Source of the DNA: Arenimonas metalli CF5-1
GTDB taxonomy: Bacteria; Pseudomonadota; Gammaproteobacteria; Xanthomonadales; Xanthomonadaceae
NCBI RefSeq assembly: GCF_000747155.1
Contig: NZ_AVCK01000017.1
Coordinates: forward strand, 1 to 64,000
DNA length: 64,000 bases
Reading direction: 5' to 3'
The position numbers and the translations under genes are program-made. Below are positions 8,404 through 16,115 of this stretch, piece by piece. How positions within the stretch are numbered: position 1 is the first letter of the stretch; every line of letters begins with the position of its first letter. The notes under the pieces are model-generated. The model saw nothing but the letters and a program-made list of their open reading frames with translations, searched no databases and was not told the origin of the DNA.

Positions 8404-11040
8404 ATGAGCCTCCCCCGCGACGACGGCCACGTCCACCTGGCCGACTACGTCCCGCCCGCGTGGCGCATCCGCCACGCCGACCTCGCCTTCGACCTCGACC
8501 CCGACGCCACCGAGGTGCACGCCCGGCTGTCGCTGGATCCGGACCCGGACCAGCCCGGCCAGCCGCTGGTGCTGGACGGCGAGGAACTCACGCTGTTGTC
8601 GATCGCCGTGGATGGCCGGCCGCTGGCCGCCGACCGCTACACCTACGACGGCGCCACGCTGCGCATCGACGGCCTGGCCGGCGCCTGCGAACTCGAGACC
8701 CGCGTGCGCATCCATCCGGCCGGCAACACCCGGCTCGAAGGCCTGTACCCGAGCGGCCGCCTGCTGCTGACCCAGTGCGAGGCCGAAGGCTTCCGCCGCA
8801 TCACCTTCTTCACCGACCGCCCCGATGTGATGCCGCGCTGGCGCATCACCCTGCGCGCCGCGCGCGAGCGCTTCCCGGTGCTGCTGGCCAACGGCAACCC
8901 GGTCGCGCGTCGCGAGCTCGACGATGGCCGCCACGAGTCGACCTGGGAAAACCCGCACCCGACGCCCTGCTACCTGTTCGCCCTCGCCGCCGGCGACCTC
9001 GACCGCGTCACGCACTCGGTGCGCACCGCCGAGGGCCGCGAGGTCGAGCTCAACGTCTGGGCCGAGCCCGGCGACGTCGCCCGCTGCGAGTACGCGCTGG
9101 GCGCGATCGAGCGCAGCCTGCGCTGGGACGAGCGCCGCTTCGGGCGCGGCTACGATCTCGACGTGTTCAACGTGGTCGCTGCCCAGGATTTCACCATGGG
9201 CGCGATGGAGAACAAGGGGCTGAACATCTTCAACGCCCGCTACATCCTGGCCGACGAGGCCACGGCCACCGACGCCGATTTCCTGGCGATCGAATCGGTG
9301 GTGGCGCACGAGTACCTGCACAACTGGTCGGGCAACCGCGTCACCCTGCGCGACTGGTTCCAGCTTTCGCTGAAGGAAGGCCTGACGGTGTTCCGCGACA
9401 GCGAGTTCAGCGCCGACCTGCATTCGCGGGCCATCAAGCGCATCGAGGCGGTGCGGGTGCTGCGCGGCCGGCAGTTCGCCGAGGATTCGGGCGCGCTGGC
9501 GCATCCGGTGCGGCCCGATCGCTACCGCGAGATCAGCAACTTCTACACGCTCACCATTTACGAGAAGGGCGCCGAGGTCATCCGGCTGCTGCACACGCTG
9601 CTGGGCGAAGACGTCTTCCGCGCCGGCATGGACCGCTACTTCGCCGACAACGACGGGCGCGCGGCGACGATCGAGGACTTCCTGGCCGCGCACGCCGCCG
9701 CCAGCGGCCGCGACCTCGCGCAGTTCGCGCTCTGGTATTCGCAGGCGGGCACGCCCGAACTGTCGATCGCCGAAGACTTCGATGCCGCCACCGGCGACTA
9801 CACGCTCACCGTGGAGCAGCACGTGCCGCCGACGCCGGGCCAGCCGCTGAAGCAGCCGATGCTGGTGCCGCTGCGCTTTGCGCTGTACGACGTCGCCGGC
9901 GCCGCCATCACCGCCGCACCGGAAACCGACGCGGCGATCAACCCGGCGGGCTTCCACGGGGTTGCGACCAACGGCGCCATCGTCGAGCTGGTCGCCGCGC
10001 GCCACGTGCTGCGCTGGCGCGGCCTGCCGGGCAAGCCGCTGGCCACCTTCAACCAGGGCTTCGCGGCGCCGGTGAAGATCGCGTTCGCGCAGTCGCCGGC
10101 CGACCTGGCGCGCAGCGTGCGCGTCGAGCGCGACGAGGTGTACCGCTGGGACGGCCTGCAGCGCCTGGCCATGCGGGCGATCCTGCAGCACGACGCGCTG
10201 GCCGCCGATGCGCTGGAAGCGGCGCTGGACGACCTGCTCGCGGATCCGGCCGCCGATCCCGCCTTCGTCGCCGAATGCCTGGCGCTGCCGGACTTCGACA
10301 CGCTGGCCGATGCGATGGCACCGGTGGAGCCGGACGCGCTGCTGGACGCGCGCGACGCCCTGCTCGACCGGCTGTCGCGCGCCCTGTCGGCGCCGCTGCT
10401 GGCGCGCTACGACGCCATGGCCGACGCCGCCGCACAGGGCCTGGAAGGCCCGGCGATGGCAGCCCGTGCGCTTCGCAACGCCTGCCTGGCCTGGCTGACC
10501 CGCCACGACCCGGCGGCGAGGCTGGCGCAGCGGCAGTTCGACGCCGCCCGCACGATGACCGAACGCGGGGCGGCGCTGCGCTGCCTGCTGCATTTCGGCG
10601 CGCCGGGCGCCGCGGCCGCGCTGGCGGATTTCCGCGCGCAGTTCGCCCACGACCCGCTGGTGACCGACAAGTGGATCGGCTGGGTCGTCACCCGCCCGCA
10701 GGCCTCGGCCAGCGACGACGTTGCCGCGCTGCTGGCGTCCGAGTGGTGGAAGCCCGCCAACCCCAACCGCGTGCGCGCCGTGCTCGGCAATTTCCAGCGC
10801 GGCAATCCGCGCGCCTTCCACCGCGCCGACGGCGCCGGCTTCCGCCTGGTGGCCGCACGGCTCGCGGCGCTGGACGCGACCAACCCGCAGGTGGCGGCCC
10901 GGTTGCTCGGCGGATTCGAAGGCTGGCGCCGCCTGCATCCGCCGCTGCGCGCGGTGGCCCGGGACACGCTGGCCGGCCTCGAGGGGCAGCTGCGCTCGCC
11001 CGACTGCCGCGACCTGCTGGCGCGGCTGTTGGTGGATTGA
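8404..11040 (+). CDS. pepN: Aminopeptidase N (M1 family)
   Basis: An 878-residue cytoplasmic zinc aminopeptidase of the E. coli PepN type, removing N-terminal residues from peptides. The substrate-binding GAMEN is at 266-270, and the zinc motif HEYLHNW starts at His302 (His302, Glu303, His306), with the third ligand expected in the following NxxxE helix. Length matches the family (about 870-890). It stands alone, facing away from the dehydratase and converging with the EamA gene. Confidence 0.96.
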   Translation: MSLPRDDGHVHLADYVPPAWRIRHADLAFDLDPDATEVHARLSLDPDPDQPGQPLVLDGEELTLLSIAVDGRPLAADRYTYDGATLRIDGLAGACELETRVRIHPAGNTRLEGLYPSGRLLLTQCEAEGFRRITFFTDRPDVMPRWRITLRAARERFPVLLANGNPVARRELDDGRHESTWENPHPTPCYLFALAAGDLDRVTHSVRTAEGREVELNVWAEPGDVARCEYALGAIERSLRWDERRFGRGYDLDVFNVVAAQDFTMGAMENKGLNIFNARYILADEATATDADFLAIESVVAHEYLHNWSGNRVTLRDWFQLSLKEGLTVFRDSEFSADLHSRAIKRIEAVRVLRGRQFAEDSGALAHPVRPDRYREISNFYTLTIYEKGAEVIRLLHTLLGEDVFRAGMDRYFADNDGRAATIEDFLAAHAAASGRDLAQFALWYSQAGTPELSIAEDFDAATGDYTLTVEQHVPPTPGQPLKQPMLVPLRFALYDVAGAAITAAPETDAAINPAGFHGVATNGAIVELVAARHVLRWRGLPGKPLATFNQGFAAPVKIAFAQSPADLARSVRVERDEVYRWDGLQRLAMRAILQHDALAADALEAALDDLLADPAADPAFVAECLALPDFDTLADAMAPVEPDALLDARDALLDRLSRALSAPLLARYDAMADAAAQGLEGPAMAARALRNACLAWLTRHDPAARLAQRQFDAARTMTERGAALRCLLHFGAPGAAAALADFRAQFAHDPLVTDKWIGWVVTRPQASASDDVAALLASEWWKPANPNRVRAVLGNFQRGNPRAFHRADGAGFRLVAARLAALDATNPQVAARLLGGFEGWRRLHPPLRAVARDTLAGLEGQLRSPDCRDLLARLLVD

Positions 11041-11062
11041 ACGGCGCGCCGCGGCCCGGGTT

Positions 11063-11986
11063 TCAGCGCCCGGGCCGCTGGCCCATCAGGCTGGCCAGCG
11101 CCGAGCCCACGACCACCAGCACGGCGCCGGCGTAGCCGGCGATGCCGACCTGTTCCGGCGCCAGGCTGCCGGGCCAGATCGCCTGCGTTGCCGCCACCGC
11201 GCCCAGGCAGAGCAGGGGCGTGGTGGCGAGGATGGCCGACACTCGCGAGGCCTCCCAGTGCGCCAGCGCCTCGGCGAAGGCGCCGTAGGCCACCAGGGTG
11301 TTCAGCGCGCAATACAGCAGCAGCGCCCAGTGCAGTCCGTCGAGCTGCAGCAGCGTGACCGGCCGCGCCAGCGGCAGCAGCACCAGGCTGGCCACGACGT
11401 AGATGAAGAGCAGCATCGCCGGCGACGACAGCCGCAGCAGCAGCTGCTTTTGCAGCAGCGCGTAGCCGGCCCAGACCACCGCGGCCAACACCACCAGCGA
11501 TGAACCGAACAGGTAGCCGGCGCCGCCGCCGTCGAGCTGGTCGCGGAAGAACAGCCCGAGCCCGCCGACGATCGTGGCCAGGCCCAGCCACTGCCAGCCG
11601 TTGAAGCGTTCGCGGAAGACGAAGATGCCGCCCAGCGCCATCAGCAGCGGCGCCAGCTGGATCAGCAGCTGCGCATTGGCGGGCGAGGTCTGCTGCACGC
11701 CCAGCAGGTAGAAGACGTAGTTGCCGATCAGCAGCAGCGCGGCCGCCAGCAGCATGGCCCAGCGCTTGCGGTCCAGCGTGGCGAAGCCGCCCAGCCCGCG
11801 CCGGGCCGCGAGCCACGCGAACATGAGCACGGCCGCCAACAGGAAGCGGAACCAGGTGAGGGTGTAGGGATCGACCTGCTCCAGCGTGACCTTGAGCGCC
11901 ACCGGCAGCGTGGCCCAGCAGGCGGCCGTCACCAGCGCCAGCAGCAGGCCCAAGCGCCATCGTCCGGAGGCCTGGTGCAGCGACAT
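11063..11986 (-). CDS. EamA/DMT family transporter
   Basis: A 307-residue membrane protein with about ten hydrophobic helices in two EamA repeats, each with the usual small-residue-rich helices and a PLLMALGG- or PLLCLGA-type turn. Such proteins export or import small metabolites, often amino acids or nucleosides; the substrate is unknown. The frame is open upstream to 12157. The start at ATG 11986 is chosen because the first membrane helix begins soon after it and upstream residues are basic and uncharacteristic. An ATG at 12022 is possible. It diverges from the Tyr-rich lipoprotein. Confidence 0.88.
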   Translation of the reverse strand: MSLHQASGRWRLGLLLALVTAACWATLPVALKVTLEQVDPYTLTWFRFLLAAVLMFAWLAARRGLGGFATLDRKRWAMLLAAALLLIGNYVFYLLGVQQTSPANAQLLIQLAPLLMALGGIFVFRERFNGWQWLGLATIVGGLGLFFRDQLDGGGAGYLFGSSLVVLAAVVWAGYALLQKQLLLRLSSPAMLLFIYVVASLVLLPLARPVTLLQLDGLHWALLLYCALNTLVAYGAFAEALAHWEASRVSAILATTPLLCLGAVAATQAIWPGSLAPEQVGIAGYAGAVLVVVGSALASLMGQRPGR

Positions 11987-12107
11987 ATGGACGGGTCCCG
12001 TGGGCGTGAAGGCGGCGAACATTAGCACGCGGTCGGCGACGGGGAGGGTTAAGCACGGATTCACCGCCCGGCGCCGAGACTGGCCCGACTTCCGGGGGGA
12101 ACGCCAT

Positions 12108-13172
12108 ATGTCGCGCCGCAACCTTTTGCTCGCCGTGCTGCTCGGGTTCGGACTCACCGGCTGCGTCAGCTACGGCGAGTACTACACCGAACGCGACCGC
12201 TACTACCAGGACGGCGGCTACTACTACCCGGCCGACGACGGCTACGGCGACTACTACGAAGCGCCCGACTATTACGACGACCCGTACTACGGCTATTCGT
12301 CCTGGAGCTACGACCGCTACTCCTGCCTGGGCTGGTATGGCTGCTCGCCGTTCTGGAGCCGCTACTACGCTCCGGTCCATTCCGGGTGGAGTTTCGGCAT
12401 CGGCAGCCATTGGAGCTACAGCGGCTGGGGTGGCTACGGCGGCTACTGGTCGCCCTGGTACGACCCTTATTACTACCGCCCCCACTACCCGCGGCCCCGG
12501 CCCGACCATGGCGGCCGCCCGCAGCCGCCCGGCCCGCCCCCGGGCCCGCCGCCCGGCGGCGACACCGGCGGGGTGGGCACGACGCCCTTGCCCCGGCCCG
12601 GTGCACCGAGCCGCGGCCCCGGTCGCCCGGTGATCGTCGATCGCGAAGGCCGTCCCGGCCAGTCCGGTGCCGGCTTCCCGCCGGCGGGTCCGGGTCGTCC
12701 CGGCACCGACATGCCGACCGAGCGGCCCATCGAGCGCCCGGCCGACCGTGAGGCGCGCCCGCTGCCGCGCCCCGATTTCCGCGACTCCCGCCGCAAGCAA
12801 ACGGAGGCTGGCGACGTCGGTCGCCCGCTGCCGATCCGTTCCGAACCGTCGCCGCGGCCGGCGCCGCGCCCCGCGCCGGACTACCGCCGCTTCGAATCGC
12901 CGCCGCCGTCGCGCGGCGGCGACTACGAGACGCCGCGCCCGAGGCCGCGCCAGGAGCCGATGATGCGCCCCGAGCCGCGGATGGAACCGCGCATGGCCCC
13001 GCGGCCAGAGCCGCGGATGGAGCCTCGCATGGCCCCCCGTGAGGTCTATCGCCCGGCTCCGCCAGCCAGCCGGCCGGAGCCGGCCCCGCGACCCGCGCCG
13101 CCGCCGCCGCGCCAGGCACCCCCGGAAACGAGAAATCCGTCACAAAACGAAGGACGCATCGACGAACAGTAG
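12108..13172 (+). CDS. Low-complexity lipoprotein: Tyr-rich head, Pro/Arg-rich tail
   Basis: A 354-residue predicted lipoprotein (lipobox LTGC, Cys19). Residues about 20-140 are rich in Tyr, Gly, Asp and Trp. From about residue 140 onward the chain is rich in Pro, Arg and Glu, with repeated PEPRMEPRMAPR units. The composition suggests a disordered, surface- or wall-associated protein. The Tyr/Trp-rich head resembles uncharacterised YXWGXW-like lipoproteins but I cannot assign a domain. Because the sequence is low-complexity, homology inference is weak, although the signal peptide and frame are clear. It diverges from the EamA gene. Confidence 0.7.
   Translation: MSRRNLLLAVLLGFGLTGCVSYGEYYTERDRYYQDGGYYYPADDGYGDYYEAPDYYDDPYYGYSSWSYDRYSCLGWYGCSPFWSRYYAPVHSGWSFGIGSHWSYSGWGGYGGYWSPWYDPYYYRPHYPRPRPDHGGRPQPPGPPPGPPPGGDTGGVGTTPLPRPGAPSRGPGRPVIVDREGRPGQSGAGFPPAGPGRPGTDMPTERPIERPADREARPLPRPDFRDSRRKQTEAGDVGRPLPIRSEPSPRPAPRPAPDYRRFESPPPSRGGDYETPRPRPRQEPMMRPEPRMEPRMAPRPEPRMEPRMAPREVYRPAPPASRPEPAPRPAPPPPRQAPPETRNPSQNEGRIDEQ
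12972..13043 (+). repeat. Two tandem 36-bp coding repeats
   Basis: Two adjacent 36-bp units (12972-13007 and 13008-13043) encode near-identical 12-residue blocks beginning EPRMEPRMAPR inside the lipoprotein at 12108. They differ at a few positions, mostly synonymous. Likely to vary in copy number between strains. Confidence 0.8.
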
Positions 13173-13240
13173 GTTTTTTGGCCGTCACCACGTTGCGCCG
13201 ACCGAAGGGCCGGCGCATCCTGTCACCGCTGACTGACCCG

Positions 13241-13261
13241 GAGCGTCACATCGTGACGCTC
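13241..13261. promoter_or_regulatory. Perfect palindrome, possible operator
   Basis: GAGCGTCAC, spacer ATC, GTGACGCTC: 9-bp perfect arms. It is not followed by a T-run on either strand, so it is unlikely to be a terminator. It is not the CRP/Clp arrangement (TGTGA-N6-TCACA). Binding protein unknown. Confidence 0.4.
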
Positions 13262-13387
13262 GCGAATGCCCCCGCATCGCCTGTTCGGCGCCCGGCACCA
13301 GGTCCCCTGGATTCCCCCTGTTCCAAGACCCGCCGGGCGCCGACTTTCTTCCAGGACCGCGAAATCGCGTCCTTCTTTCAAAACCGC

Positions 13388-13430
13388 AAAAAAAAAGGGT
13401 CGGGAACTCCCCCCCGGGAGTTCCCGACCC
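13388..13430 (-). terminator. Intrinsic terminator on the minus strand
   Basis: Perfect 15-bp arms (13397-13411 and 13416-13430) with a 4-nt loop. On the minus strand the hairpin is followed directly by nine T residues (13396-13388). On the plus strand there is no T-run, so it does not serve the lipoprotein gene. No protein gene on the minus strand ends here, which implies a non-coding transcript. Confidence 0.85.
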
Positions 13431-13507
13431 TGGCATCCCTGTCGCGCGCCTGACCAGCCCCTGTTCAGTCTGGTCGACGCCCCCCGGCGTTGGCCGCGGC
13501 AGGTGCC
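13388..13507 (-). ncRNA. Candidate sigma-54-dependent structured small RNA
   Basis: The predicted RNA of about 120 nt starts at 13507 (a G) and ends in the T-run at 13388. Three hairpins are visible by eye: a 5-bp stem ACGCC/GGCGT with a 4-nt loop (13477-13490), a 6-bp stem GACCAG/CTGGTC with a 12-nt loop (13452-13475), and the 15-bp terminator stem. The 5' GGCA can also pair with TGCC just before the terminator, closing the two small hairpins into one domain. No protein frame fits it. It is transcribed away from mnmG. Promoter, structure and terminator are consistent, but expression is not shown. I do not recognise a known RNA family. Confidence 0.6.
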
Positions 13508-13516
13508 ATTGGGATT

Positions 13517-13534
13517 AAGCATGAAGCGTGCCAA
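13517..13534 (-). promoter_or_regulatory. Sigma-54 (RpoN) promoter, minus strand
   Basis: Reading the minus strand, TTGGCACG (-24 region) is followed by ATGCTT (-12 region). The essential GG and GC dinucleotides are exactly 10 nt apart (13532-13531 and 13520-13519). Only the -12 box departs from consensus (ATGC for TTGC). The predicted start is 13507. An enhancer-binding protein site would be expected further upstream, inside early mnmG. Confidence 0.62.
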
Positions 13535-13558
13535 CCCCGTCGTGTGCAGGTTGGCACG
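13527..13558. repeat. Inverted repeat CGTGCCAACC-N12-GGTTGGCACG
   Basis: Perfect 10-bp arms at 13527-13536 and 13549-13558. The left arm, read on the minus strand, contains the -24 box of the sigma-54-like promoter. The right arm on the plus strand has TTGGCACG but no GC at the required distance, so it is not a second sigma-54 promoter. It may be a regulator site that also covers the mnmG promoter. Confidence 0.5.
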
Positions 13559-13618
13559 GTGCGCGGGATAATCCGCGCCCCACCCGCGGCCCGGCCGGCG
13601 GACCCCTCGGAAAACTGG

Positions 13619-15496
13619 ATGCACAGCTACGACGTCATCGTCATCGGCGGCGGACACGCCGGCACCGAAGCCGCCCTGGCTTCGGCGCGCGCCGGCGCGC
13701 ACACGCTGCTGCTGACCCACAGCCTCGAGACCGTCGGCCAGATGAGCTGCAACCCGGCCATCGGCGGCATCGGCAAGGGCCACCTGGTGCGCGAGATCGA
13801 CGCACTGGGCGGCGCCATGGCCCGCGCCGCCGACCTCGCCGGCATCCAGTGGCGCACGCTCAACGCGAGCAAGGGCCCGGCCGTGCGCGCCACCCGCGCC
13901 CAGGCCGACCGCGTGCTGTATCGCCAGGCCATCCGCGGCATCGTCGAGAACCAGCCCAACCTGTCGCTGTTCCAGCAGGCCGTGGATGACCTGGTGATCG
14001 AGGGCGACCGCGTCACCGGCGTCATCACCCAGAGCGGCCTGCGTTTCGACGCGCGCGCGGTGGTGCTGACCGCCGGCACCTTCCTCGCCGGCCGCATCCA
14101 CGTCGGGCTGGTGAACTATCCCGGTGGCCGCGCCGGCGATCCACCCGCGACCACGCTGGCCCAGCGCCTGCGCGAGCGCCCGTTCGCCATCGACCGGCTC
14201 AAGACCGGCACGCCGCCGCGCATCGACGGCCGCAGCATCGATTACACCGGCCTGGCCGAGCAGCCGGGCGATATGCCGGTGCCGGTGTTCTCCTTCTTGG
14301 GCAGCGCCGCAGACCATCCGCGCCAGGTGAGCTGCTGGATCACGCATACCTCCGAACGCACCCACGAGATCATCCGCGGCGGCCTCGACCAGTCGCCGAT
14401 GTACGCCGGCGTGATCGAAGGCGTGGGCCCGCGCTACTGCCCGAGCATCGAGGACAAGGTGGTGCGCTTCGCCGACAAGGCCTCGCACCAGGTGTTCATC
14501 GAGCCCGAAGGCCTGGATACGCACGAGGTCTATCCCAACGGCATCTCCACCTCGCTGCCGTATGAAGTGCAGGTCGCGCTGGTGCGCTCGATCAAGGGTT
14601 TCGAGAACGCGCACATCACCCGCCCCGGCTATGCCATCGAGTACGACTTCTTCGACCCGCGCGGGCTGAAGGCCTCGCTGGAAACCAAGCTCGTGGACGG
14701 GCTGTTCTTCGCCGGCCAGATCAACGGCACCACCGGCTACGAGGAGGCGGCGGCCCAGGGCCTGCTGGCCGGCCTCAACGCCGCGCGCCAGGTGCAGGGC
14801 CGCGAGGCGTGGTCGCCGCGCCGCGACCAGGCCTACCTCGGCGTGCTGGTGGACGACCTGGTGACGCATGGCACCACCGAGCCCTACCGCATGTTCACCA
14901 GCCGCGCCGAGTACCGGCTGCAGCTGCGCGAAGACAACGCCGACGCGCGCCTGACGCCGGTCGGCCGCGAGCTCGGCGTGGTCGATGAGGCGCGCTGGTC
15001 CGCGTTCTCGCGCAAGGCCGAAGCGGTCGAACGCGAACGCGCGCGGCTGCAGGCGGTGTGGGCCACGCCCGGCGGCGCGCTGGCGCGCGAACTCGAGCAG
15101 GCCACCGGCGTCAGCCTCAGCCGCGAGTGCACCGCGCTGGACCTGATGAAGCGGCCGGAGCTGGATTACTCCGCCATCGCCGCGCTGCCTTCGCTGGCGC
15201 CGGGCGTGGACGACGCCGCCGTGGCCGAGCAGGTCGAGATCGGCGTGAAGTATGCCGGCTACCTCGAGCGCCAGCACGACGAGATCGCGCGCAGCCGCCG
15301 CAACGAAGACACCCGGCTGCCGGAAGGCTTCGATTACGCCGGCATCCCCGGCCTCTCGGCCGAGCTGCAGGCCAAGCTCGCCGCCGTGCGCCCGGAAACC
15401 ATCGGCCAGGCCCAGCGCATCCCCGGCATGACGCCGGCGGCCATCTCGCTGCTGCTGGTCTGCCTGGCCAAGCGCCGCGGCAAACGCGTGGCCTGA
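13619..15496 (+). CDS. mnmG: tRNA U34 carboxymethylaminomethyl-modifying enzyme, FAD subunit
   Basis: MnmG (GidA), with MnmE, adds carboxymethylaminomethyl to wobble U34 of certain tRNAs. It is 625 residues long (family about 630). The N-terminal dinucleotide motif [12 protein letters not shown] binds FAD, and the conserved [13 protein letters not shown] follows at about residue 44. The C-terminal helical MnmE-binding part is present. The ATG at 13619 begins the family sequence; the frame is open further upstream but that part lies in the regulatory region. DUF2062 gene follows after 6 bp. Confidence 0.97.
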   Translation: MHSYDVIVIGGGHAGTEAALASARAGAHTLLLTHSLETVGQMSCNPAIGGIGKGHLVREIDALGGAMARAADLAGIQWRTLNASKGPAVRATRAQADRVLYRQAIRGIVENQPNLSLFQQAVDDLVIEGDRVTGVITQSGLRFDARAVVLTAGTFLAGRIHVGLVNYPGGRAGDPPATTLAQRLRERPFAIDRLKTGTPPRIDGRSIDYTGLAEQPGDMPVPVFSFLGSAADHPRQVSCWITHTSERTHEIIRGGLDQSPMYAGVIEGVGPRYCPSIEDKVVRFADKASHQVFIEPEGLDTHEVYPNGISTSLPYEVQVALVRSIKGFENAHITRPGYAIEYDFFDPRGLKASLETKLVDGLFFAGQINGTTGYEEAAAQGLLAGLNAARQVQGREAWSPRRDQAYLGVLVDDLVTHGTTEPYRMFTSRAEYRLQLREDNADARLTPVGRELGVVDEARWSAFSRKAEAVERERARLQAVWATPGGALARELEQATGVSLSRECTALDLMKRPELDYSAIAALPSLAPGVDDAAVAEQVEIGVKYAGYLERQHDEIARSRRNEDTRLPEGFDYAGIPGLSAELQAKLAAVRPETIGQAQRIPGMTPAAISLLLVCLAKRRGKRVA

Positions 15497-15502
15497 GCCG
15501 CG

Positions 15503-16084
15503 ATGCCGGTCCGCTCGCATCCGCTGCACCGGCAGTGGCTGGCCCGCCGCCGCCGGCTGCGGCGCTGGCTGCGGCCGCTGCCGCGCCGCGCCAACGTGGC
15601 GCGCTATCCGATCATCAAGTGGTTCGCGGTCGCCGCCCGCAAGCGCCCTTACCTGTGGTCGTTCAAGCGCGCACAGGTCATGCCCTCGCTCTACGTCGGC
15701 GCGGTGCTGGCGCTGATGCCGGTCTATGGCCTGCAGGTCGCGATCGGCCTGGCGCTGGCGATCCTGGTGCGCGGCAACCTCACGGTGATGATCGCGCTGC
15801 AGATGATCACCAACCCGCTCACGCTCGGCCCGATCTACCTGGGCACGCACGCGCTGGGGCAGTGGCTGATCGCGCTCACCGGCTACGGCGAGGGCGTCGG
15901 CGAGATCGGCACGCGCGTCAATGCGCTGGTGGTGGGCGGCCTGGTCGCGGGCCTCGGCCTGGCCGTACTGCTGGACCTGGGCTGGCGCCTGCTCGCCTGG
16001 GAGGCGCGCCACTTCAGCGCGCAGCTGCGCGCGCTGCACCTGCTGCACGCGCCGAAGGACCCGGAGCCGCCCGCCGGGAAGTGA
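15503..16084 (+). CDS. DUF2062 domain membrane protein
   Basis: A 193-residue protein with an Arg-rich N-terminus (residues 11-30) and two or three membrane helices (about 60-78, 86-106 and 138-160). The DUF2062 signature appears as SLYVGAVLALMPVYGLQ and MITNPLTLGPIYLGTHALG. DUF2062 proteins are often encoded near housekeeping genes and are of unknown function. It begins 6 bp after mnmG and is probably co-transcribed with it. Confidence 0.85.
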   Translation: MPVRSHPLHRQWLARRRRLRRWLRPLPRRANVARYPIIKWFAVAARKRPYLWSFKRAQVMPSLYVGAVLALMPVYGLQVAIGLALAILVRGNLTVMIALQMITNPLTLGPIYLGTHALGQWLIALTGYGEGVGEIGTRVNALVVGGLVAGLGLAVLLDLGWRLLAWEARHFSAQLRALHLLHAPKDPEPPAGK

Positions 16085-16102
16085 CAGGCGGCGCCGGCTT
16101 CA

Positions 16103-16108
16103 CTAGAT
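16103..16108 (+). promoter_or_regulatory. -10-like hexamer with candidate leaderless start
   Basis: TAGATT ends 7 nt before the ATG at 16116. If used, transcription would begin at or within a base or two of the start codon, giving a leaderless mRNA. No ribosome site is visible before 16116, which fits. Confidence 0.4.
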
Positions 16109-16115
16109 TGCCGGC

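Larger units (their letters stand above)
13173..13618. other. 446-bp non-coding region between lipoprotein and mnmG
   Basis: There is no convincing gene on the plus strand. In order it holds a 21-bp palindrome (13241-13261), a minus-strand intrinsic terminator (13388-13430), a candidate structured RNA on the minus strand (13507 down to 13388), a sigma-54-like promoter for it (13517-13534), and a 10-bp-arm inverted repeat (13527-13558) covering that promoter. Open frames crossing it are shadows of mnmG and lack ribosome sites. Confidence 0.75.

Noticed and set aside
13397..13430. Terminator of the Tyr/Pro-rich lipoprotein gene on the plus strand
   Set aside because: On the plus strand the hairpin is preceded by A-run and followed by TGGCATCC, so there is no T-run. 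It only works on the minus strand.
13551..13572. Plus-strand sigma-54 promoter for mnmG
   Set aside because: TTGGCACG is present but there is no GC exactly 10 nt after the GG. The GATAAT at 13567 is only 10 nt from TTGGCA, too close for a sigma-70 pair.
13223..16048. Long minus-strand frame of about 940 codons over mnmG
   Set aside because: Antisense shadow of mnmG and the following gene. The start region overlaps the small RNA and the composition is Arg/Gln-rich, without domains.
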